From Lunularia cruciata (taxonomy: Eukaryota; Streptophyta; Marchantiopsida; Lunulariales; Lunulariaceae): a DNA stretch of 64,000 bases. Positions 58,546 to 64,000 of the stretch are shown here, piece after piece (positions within the stretch are counted from its first letter, which is position 1; each line of letters opens with the position of its first letter). Below the pieces are notes generated by a model. It saw only the letters and a list, made by a program, of their open reading frames with translations, searched no databases and had not been told where the DNA came from. A program made the position numbers and the translations under genes. Where the stretch lies: assembly GCA_948567375.1 (NCBI GenBank), contig OX419756.1:49366333-49430332 (forward strand), in the 5' to 3' direction.

Positions 58546-59122
58546 ATGAGGAAACTTCCAGTTTTCTTTGGCAAGGATGGAGAAGATGTGGAGGCCTTTG
58601 TGAGAAACTTCAAGAGAGCTTGCATAGGAAACAATGAGAGGAGGAAGAATGAGTGGGCCTCATTATTACCAGATTTCTTTGAGGATGCAACACTTACATG
58701 GGATGAGTCAAAATACCAAAAGAGAGAGAGGAGAGATGGGGAAGAGGAGTCTTGGGAGACTTTGACTTTAGCACTCATTGAGAACTTTCTTCTTGATGAG
58801 AGTTATGAGAGATTGATGAGTGAGGTTACCTTTCTCAAGCAAGGAGATGGAGAGAAAGTGAGAGTCTATGAGGAAAGAGTAGAAAAGTTAGAGTCCAAAT
58901 TTTGCATAGTGTTGAGGAACGGTGGGGATGATGTGGAGACTACTATGATTGGCATAGGGGCGATGGTCACCAAGAATCTTTTGGGAGGGTTTAGACCACA
59001 AATAAGAAGCAAGGTGAGATATGAGAAACCTTCTTCCAAGGTTGAAGCTATCAAAAATGCAATTCGTATGGAGGAGAGTTTGGAAGGGGATGAGAGTGAT
59101 TTGGTGGTGAAGAAGGTTGTGC
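58546..59122 (+). pseudogene. gag: G3 gag, N-terminal part, cut by G4
   Basis: Gag begins MRKLPVFFGKDGEDVEAFVR and reads openly for about 190 codons until the G4 LTR interrupts it. The same region in G4 continues to a zinc knuckle and protease. Confidence 0.85.
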
Positions 59123-59814
59123 TGTAACACCCATTTGTGCATGTGTGTGGTATTGTGATATTTAGCTTGGTATTACAAGTACTTAAGAGATATTATTTAT
59201 ATAGAGATAAAGGATGGTTCTATATTAGTCATGGTTAGCTAAAGTTAGTCATAGCTAAGATAGATGGGACCTTACTTTAGAGGAAGTAGAAAAGATGAGC
59301 ACCACTATTTTGGATTTTAGTGTGTTGACTTGGTATTATTCCTAGGTGTTTGGCTTTGGGGAAAGAGTTGAGAACTCTTGGGCCCGCAAGCCTTTTTGTT
59401 TTGGATTCTTCTTTAGTCCAAGGATAACCCATGTGAAGGAATCCTTGCTTTAGTGGTTGGGTCAAAATAAGACCACATGCTTAGGGGAATATGCCCATGT
59501 GAATGGATATTCCTTTCTACTTTTTGACTTTACTTGACTTTTAGTCTAGTAACTTGAGTTACTATGGTAATTAGTAACTTTGGTACGTAACTATTTCACA
59601 AGTATATAAACAAGGAGTGAGGAGGTACTCATCATCCTTTCATTTGCAACTATCTCTCTCTCATTGAGTTCTCTAGTGAGCAATGTCTTGAGTCTTGGAG
59701 TGTTAGCCTTGGAGGAGTATGATGGAGTTGGGGTTCCTTGCCTTCTTAGTCCATGGTGCGCTACCATAATAGCCATCAGAGGTTCATCCTGAGTGAGAGA
59801 CAGGCCGGCTCACA
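59123..59814 (+). repeat. G4 5' LTR
   Basis: A 692-bp LTR from TGTAACACCC to GGCTCACA. It differs only slightly by eye from the solo LTR at 48486 and the G3 LTR at 50629. Confidence 0.92.
59603..59610 (+). promoter_or_regulatory. TATA box of the G4 LTR
   Basis: TATATAAA, in AAGTATATAAACAAGG, lies about 205 bp before the LTR end. The same motif is kept in the other G LTRs. Confidence 0.6.
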
Positions 59815-59818
59815 TTTT

Positions 59819-59836
59819 TGGTTCCGTTGCCGGGAC
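59819..59836 (+). other. G4 primer-binding site (tRNA-Asp-like)
   Basis: TGGTTCCGTTGCCGGGAC matches TGGCGCCGTTGCCGGGGA (tRNA-Asp complement) at most positions and follows the LTR after a short T run, as is typical of Athila/Tat elements. Confidence 0.78.
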
Positions 59837-59855
59837 CTCTCTAGAAGGCAAGATA

Positions 59856-60026
59856 ATGTTCCGCGTCCAATTCTACATTAGGCAGAAGGAGGCTATGAGA
59901 GCTCACTTGGAGAGAACATTAGGAGAGGAGAGGGCTGAACTTATGTTAGAGAACCAAGATCCATTTGTATACCCTGTAGTTCATTATGATGTCTTTGAGG
60001 TGATTTTGTACATCTTGTACACATGA
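59856..60026 (+). CDS. G4 short leader frame (56 codons)
   Basis: It begins MFRVQFYIRQKEAMRAHLE about 20 bases after the primer site and ends ILYILYT. Copies in G1 and G3 have the same length and differ at a handful of residues. It would be the first frame on the genomic transcript, so it may act as an upstream frame that affects translation of the frames behind it, or encode a peptide. There is no recognised family. Confidence 0.5.
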   Translation: MFRVQFYIRQKEAMRAHLERTLGEERAELMLENQDPFVYPVVHYDVFEVILYILYT

Positions 60027-60674
60027 GAGGAATTGGAGAGATTGTGTGAGGTGGATTGCAGATTTTGGGGATTAAGGTGATTTTGGGCAAAATCTCAAGT
60101 TTGAGATCTGGACTTGAGATTTCTACACATGATAGCTTGGGTTATCTTTCAGTTAGCACACTTGAAATTATTGAGAGAGCTTCTATGCGCACTGGGCTAG
60201 AATTTTTGAAAGTTGATAGGGTAAAGTGCTCCCGCAACTGCATGCTCTCTGGAAAATTGTACAGAGTCTGCCATTTCTTCAATGTTTAGTGAATTGTCCT
60301 GAAAATTTCCAAGAAAATTCAGTGCATTGTATCCTACCTGGTGCCACAAAAATTAGAGAGAGATCATTTTTGCGCAGTGCGTTATGAGTTTTTGAAGTGA
60401 GGGGGGTGGTTTTCAGACCAAATCTGAAATATGGGTGCTGAATAGAAAGGTGTCTAGGCCAAATGGCTCGATGAAAAGATCTAAAATTTTGCAGGGAGGG
60501 ACGCCCTAGAGTTGTGATCAAGTGTGGAAAATTTCAGAGGACTGTGACATATTAGTTGGGAGATTTGAGTGACATTGTGAGGAAGGGTCAATTCTGCAGA
60601 GTGGAGATCTCATGCATGAGAAGTTTGAGATCAACAAAAAGCATGTTTGAGTGTTTAGATTCATCTTGGGGAAC

Positions 60675-61142
60675 ATGGAGAGTCATCAAGAGTGGAAATT
60701 GAGATTATGCAAGGTTCCCCAAGGGTTTGAGGTGATTGTAGGGGTGGATTTGAGGAAAAGAGAGTTTACAATAGAATTTGAAGAGAGTGTTGAGAGGATC
60801 CAAAAACCTACACCACTTGGAGGAAAGAGTGAGTCTAAGTGCTTTCTATGTGGAGAGAAGGGACATAAGGCAAGTTCATGTCCATTGACCTTTGAGAGCA
60901 AGAGATTGAGGGAAAGGAGAGGCTTACTTGACTTGGGTTTGCATGTTGGACCTTCTTCACCAAGATTGGGAGGGAGAAGATCTAAGACCAAGGAGTTGTG
61001 TGAGGTTTGTGGAGTTGAAGGACTTCCAAAAGGACATGAGTGTAGTGGAGTAAAAGCACTTTTGGAAACTTTGGTGAAGGATCTTGGAGAGAGTCTTAGT
61101 ACAGCTACAGAAATACTACCACCTTCATCAGCTAGTTCTTAA
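60675..61142 (+). CDS. G4 ORF1: zinc-knuckle protein upstream of gag
   Basis: A complete frame of 155 codons from ATG (MESHQEWKLRLCKVP) to TAA, about 250 bp before gag. Residues near 55-70 form a CX2CX4HX4C knuckle (CFLCGEKGHKASSC), the retroviral nucleocapsid type. A second cluster, CEVCGVEGLPKGHEC, lies about 50 residues later. The N-terminal part (EVIVGVDLRKREFTIEFEE) looks like a small folded domain. Ogre/Tat elements are known to carry an ORF1 before gag, usually without assigned function. Nucleic-acid binding is inferred from the knuckle. Confidence 0.7.
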   Translation: MESHQEWKLRLCKVPQGFEVIVGVDLRKREFTIEFEESVERIQKPTPLGGKSESKCFLCGEKGHKASSCPLTFESKRLRERRGLLDLGLHVGPSSPRLGGRRSKTKELCEVCGVEGLPKGHECSGVKALLETLVKDLGESLSTATEILPPSSASS

Positions 61143-61389
61143 GATTAGTGATGGAGATAATCTTTCAACTTATGGATAAACTATCCATGAGAGTTAGATT
61201 AATATGCACTCTAGGATTTGATGTTGCTATAGAAATCTTGGAGCAACCTGAACCTTTTGTGTTCCCTAGAGTGGATTATTCTCAGATGGTGTTATTCATG
61301 TATATACTCTATTAGTAATAGAGTGAGAGAAAAGAAAAGAGGAAAAAAAAAAAAAATTTGAGAGAAAAGAAAGATAGTGAGGGGTTAAG

Positions 61390-64000
61390 ATGGGGAAACT
61401 TCCGGTTTTCTTTGGCAAGGATGGAGAAGATGTGGAGGCCTTTGTGAGAGACTTCAAGAGAGCTTGCATAGGAAACAATGAGAGGAGGAAGAATGAGTGG
61501 GCCTCATTATTACCAGATTTCTTTGAGGATGCAGCACTTACATGGTATGAGTCAGAATACCAAAAGAGAGAGAGGAGAGAGGGGGAAGAGGAGTCTTGGG
61601 AGACTTTGACTTCAGCACTCATTGAGAACTTTCTTCCTGATGAGAGTTATGAGAGATTGATGAGTGAGGTTACATTTCTCAAGCAAGGAGATGGAGAGAA
61701 AGTGAGAGTCTATGTGGAAAGAGTGGAAAAATTGGAGTCCAGATTTTGCATAGTGTTGAGGAAGGGTGGGGATGATGTGGAGACTACAATGATTGGCATA
61801 GGGGCCATGCTCACCAAGAATTTTGTGGGAGGATTGAGACCACAAATTAGAAGCAAGGTGAGATATGAGAAACCTTCTTCCAAGGTTGAAGCTATCAAGA
61901 TCGCAATTCGTATGGAGGAGAGTTTGGAAGGGGATGAGAGTGATTTGGTGGTGAAGGAGGTTGTGCATCCTCCTCAAGGCTACAAGTATGGTGGAACTTC
62001 TGATACTTTGGTGACAAGGGTTGCACCACAAGTAGTAGTTGCTCCAATTCTTGCACCTCCACCAAAAGATCCACTCCAAACCATCACAGAACAACTTGCG
62101 GATCTCAAGATCAATGTGGTGCAACTATGGGAGAAGAGAGAGGTGGATCAGAATGTAGGGAGAGGACCTAGGAGTTATGGAAACTATCCATATAGAGGAG
62201 GCCAACCAGCCAACAATTTCAATGATAGAAATTGTTTTGGTTGTGGAGGAAGAGGCCATATCCAAAGGAATTGCCCAAATTCCACTTACCATGGAGGAAG
62301 GGGTTATGAGGGAGCCAATAGAGGGAAAGAGGGAGGTAGTGAAACCCAAGTGGCTCCTAATCCCAACAAAGGTAAGGGGATAGCATCCATAGATGTGGTT
62401 GAGAGCAAGTATGAGAAGGGAGAGTGCTCAAACTCCAAGGGTCTTAATTTGGAGCTTTTGGCACAAGAGAAGAAGAGAGCTCGTTTTGCAGAGGATGTTC
62501 ACTCTTCTCAAGGATTTACTTCAAGCAAGGATACTCCTATGTCTACTAGGAGCACTCGCACCTCAACACCATCAACAACAAAGACTCCAAGGAAGAAGTT
62601 GGGGATGGAGGACTTCTTGATCTCAAAGCAACAATGGAACTACAATGTGTTGGAGGATGTTGGTAGTCACAAGGCTAACATCACAGTGGGCCAATTAATT
62701 GCTTTGAACCCTACCTTGAGAAAGGAGCTTAGAGGTGGTTTGAGTTCTACAAGGAGCAAAAAGAAGAAGAAGGCAAAAGTTCCAGTATCAATGGGGGTGG
62801 TGGATGCCAAGCCAGCACCATGGGAGGCTTGTGAATATGCCTCCAAGATTGATGTGAGAGTGAATGGTCACAACATCAAGGATGCATTGGTTGATGGAGG
62901 ATCAGCAGTGAATGCCATGTCAGAAAGGTTGATGAAGAAGTTGGGTATGATACCCTCAAGAGCTTCAACATTTGTGGTGAGCATGGCAAACAAGCAACAA
63001 GTTCGACCAGTAGGAGTGATGGATAAGGTGGTAGTTTCAGTTATGGGAGTTCAAAATCTCATGACTTTCCAAGTCTTGAAGGATTCAAGCTATGACTTAC
63101 TTCTTGGGAGGCCATGGTTGAGAGCAGCACGCACAACTGATCGATGGCACAAAGGGTACTTAAGGATTGGGCCATCAAACCATAGAGTCACTGTTCCTGT
63201 GACTAACACCACCAACACCTCACATTCAGATACCCCATCTTCTGATTATTGGGAATCAGATTCTGAAGGAGGAGCTTCAGGTGTGGACACAAGCATGGAA
63301 GAGGAGACTTCCACGGAGGAGGATGAATCTGAATCTGATTCAGATGTGTATCCTTTGTGTGCTATGGATTTTGCACCTAAGCCAGAGGTTTTGAAGGACC
63401 CAGATAAATCACCATTGACACTTGAGGAGGTAGAGAGAAGGTTATCTACCCTCAAGTATGGCCCAAATGTTACCAAGGAGGAGAAGGTGAGATTTGAGGA
63501 GATTTTCCGCAAGTTCATCCATGTGTTTGCTTTTAGTTACAAGGATTTGAAGGAAGTCACCTTGGAGGAGCACAAGATAGAGGTGGAGTCACATGCAAGA
63601 CCAATCCGCCAAAAGCAACGTCGCATTAGCCCACCAATATCTTTGGTTGTGAAGGAGGAGATTGATAAGCTCAAGGAGGCTGGATTTATCTTTGAGGTGG
63701 AGAATTCAGAATGGGTGTCTCCAATTGTCATTGTGAAGAAAAAGAATGGCAAGCTTCGGGTATGTGTGGATTACAAGAAGCTTAATGCTGTTACCAAGAA
63801 GGACTACTACCCATTGCCATTCATTGATGAGATCTTGGAGGAGGTTGCAGGTCATGAGAGGTACAGTTTTGGAGATGGTTATAGTGGATATAACCAAATA
63901 AAGATTGCACCAGAGCATCAACAACTCACCACATTCACCACACCTTGGGGAACTTACGCTTTCAAGGTCATGCCTTTTGGGCTTTGCAATGCTCCAGCCA
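61390..64000 (+). CDS. gag-pol: G4 gag-protease-RT polyprotein, open to the window end
   Basis: I read this frame codon by codon from ATG 61390 (MGKLPVFFGKDGEDVEAF) to 64000 and found no stop, 870 codons. Order: gag (about 61390-62200), CCHC zinc knuckle 62233-62274 (CFGCGGRGHIQRNC), a Lys/Ser-rich spacer, protease with ALVDGGSAVNAM near 62883-62925, a second conserved block (LLLGRPWLRAAR, about 63100), an acidic Ser/Asp/Glu linker (63241-63350), and RT from about 63600 with VDYKKLNAVTKKDYYPLPF, DGYSGYNQI and MPFGLCNAPA. The stop, RNase H and integrase are outside. It encodes capsid and replication functions of the retrotransposon. Gag and pol share one frame, so no frameshift or stop read-through is needed up to RT. 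Confidence 0.92.
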   Translation, partial: MGKLPVFFGKDGEDVEAFVRDFKRACIGNNERRKNEWASLLPDFFEDAALTWYESEYQKRERREGEEESWETLTSALIENFLPDESYERLMSEVTFLKQGDGEKVRVYVERVEKLESRFCIVLRKGGDDVETTMIGIGAMLTKNFVGGLRPQIRSKVRYEKPSSKVEAIKIAIRMEESLEGDESDLVVKEVVHPPQGYKYGGTSDTLVTRVAPQVVVAPILAPPPKDPLQTITEQLADLKINVVQLWEKREVDQNVGRGPRSYGNYPYRGGQPANNFNDRNCFGCGGRGHIQRNCPNSTYHGGRGYEGANRGKEGGSETQVAPNPNKGKGIASIDVVESKYEKGECSNSKGLNLELLAQEKKRARFAEDVHSSQGFTSSKDTPMSTRSTRTSTPSTTKTPRKKLGMEDFLISKQQWNYNVLEDVGSHKANITVGQLIALNPTLRKELRGGLSSTRSKKKKKAKVPVSMGVVDAKPAPWEACEYASKIDVRVNGHNIKDALVDGGSAVNAMSERLMKKLGMIPSRASTFVVSMANKQQVRPVGVMDKVVVSVMGVQNLMTFQVLKDSSYDLLLGRPWLRAARTTDRWHKGYLRIGPSNHRVTVPVTNTTNTSHSDTPSSDYWESDSEGGASGVDTSMEEETSTEEDESESDSDVYPLCAMDFAPKPEVLKDPDKSPLTLEEVERRLSTLKYGPNVTKEEKVRFEEIFRKFIHVFAFSYKDLKEVTLEEHKIEVESHARPIRQKQRRISPPISLVVKEEIDKLKEAGFIFEVENSEWVSPIVIVKKKNGKLRVCVDYKKLNAVTKKDYYPLPFIDEILEEVAGHERYSFGDGYSGYNQIKIAPEHQQLTTFTTPWGTYAFKVMPFGLCNAPA

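Larger units (their letters stand above)
50629..59122 (+). mobile_element. G3: Ty3/gypsy (Athila/Tat-type) element, split by H1 and cut by G4
   Basis: G3 has its 5' LTR at 50629-51319 and a primer site at 51324-51341, then is interrupted by H1 (51363-57008), flanked by the duplication ATAAT. It continues from 57009 with the short leader frame, ORF1 relic and gag. At 59123 the G4 LTR begins inside gag, and the remainder of G3 lies beyond the window. It inserted into the 3' region of X4. Confidence 0.88.
59123..64000 (+). mobile_element. G4: Ty3/gypsy (Athila/Tat-type) element, looks whole as far as seen
   Basis: G4 is the youngest and best-preserved G copy. It has an LTR 59123-59814, primer site 59819-59836, short leader frame 59856-60026, ORF1 60675-61142, then one open gag-protease-RT frame from 61390 to the window end. 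It inserted into the gag of G3. I see no break in its coding parts within the window. RNase H, integrase and the 3' LTR are outside, so activity cannot be judged. Confidence 0.92.

Noticed and set aside
61338-61356. A-run near 61340 as a retroposon poly-A tail
   Set aside because: It lies in the ORF1-gag spacer of G4, and G3 has a similar purine-rich run at the same place, so it is part of the element.
1-64000. CRISPR arrays, bacterial operons, plastid or mitochondrial inserts
   Set aside because: No regularly spaced short repeats, no bacterial gene order, and no recognisable organelle genes were seen on reading both strands.

Overview
The window reads as nuclear DNA of a land plant with a large, repeat-rich genome. 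I favour a gymnosperm, but that is inference from old, deeply nested Ty3/gypsy elements, AT-rich composition and very low gene density; no single marker proves it. Roughly 80% of the bases belong to mobile elements. The one host gene I can support is a short secreted proline-rich protein near 41.5-42.1 kb on the minus strand.

Three element families explain most of the window. Family G is a Ty3/gypsy element of Athila/Tat type. Its LTR is about 690 bp and starts TGTAACACCC, its primer site is tRNA-Asp-like, a 56-codon frame follows the primer site, a separate zinc-knuckle ORF precedes gag, and gag, protease and reverse transcriptase (RT) form one frame. Family H is a chromodomain-bearing Ty3/gypsy element (chromovirus). 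Its LTR is 350-425 bp, its primer site is initiator tRNA-Met-like, and its promoter carries heat-shock-type GAA/TTC arrays. Family X is the one I cannot assign. It is a unit of about 3.8 kb that starts TGTGGTACCC and ends GGGTTGTCACA, makes 5-bp target duplications, shows no terminal direct repeats, and carries one long gene for a globular plus coiled-coil protein of unknown function.

Layout: 1-3266 X copy 1, cut by the window edge, inside G1 (3267-8733, minus). G1 lies inside G2 (8734-19714, minus). G2 also holds copy XA (10185-15868), which holds the short copy XB (12792-14681). G2 abuts X1 (19715-20454 and about 27976-30096, plus). X1 contains X2 (minus), which contains X3 (21123-24910, minus). 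X1 ends inside the 5' LTR of H2 (30097-34398, plus). From 34399 to 46629 lies older, mostly non-coding DNA with a decayed gypsy relic (about 36580-38830), the proline-rich gene, and several unexplained small structures. From 46630 a second nest begins: X4, split by a solo G LTR (48486-49177) and by G3 (50629-59122). G3 contains H1 (51363-57008, minus, both LTRs and target duplication kept) and is cut by G4 (59123 to the window end, plus), which looks whole as far as it is visible.

The nesting gives a relative clock. On the left, H2 is older than X1, X1 is older than G2 and X2, G2 is older than G1 and XA, and the youngest are X copy 1, XB and X3. On the right, X4 is older than the solo LTR and G3, and G3 is older than H1 and G4. 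All three families have therefore been active over overlapping periods, and X and G repeatedly landed in each other and in themselves.
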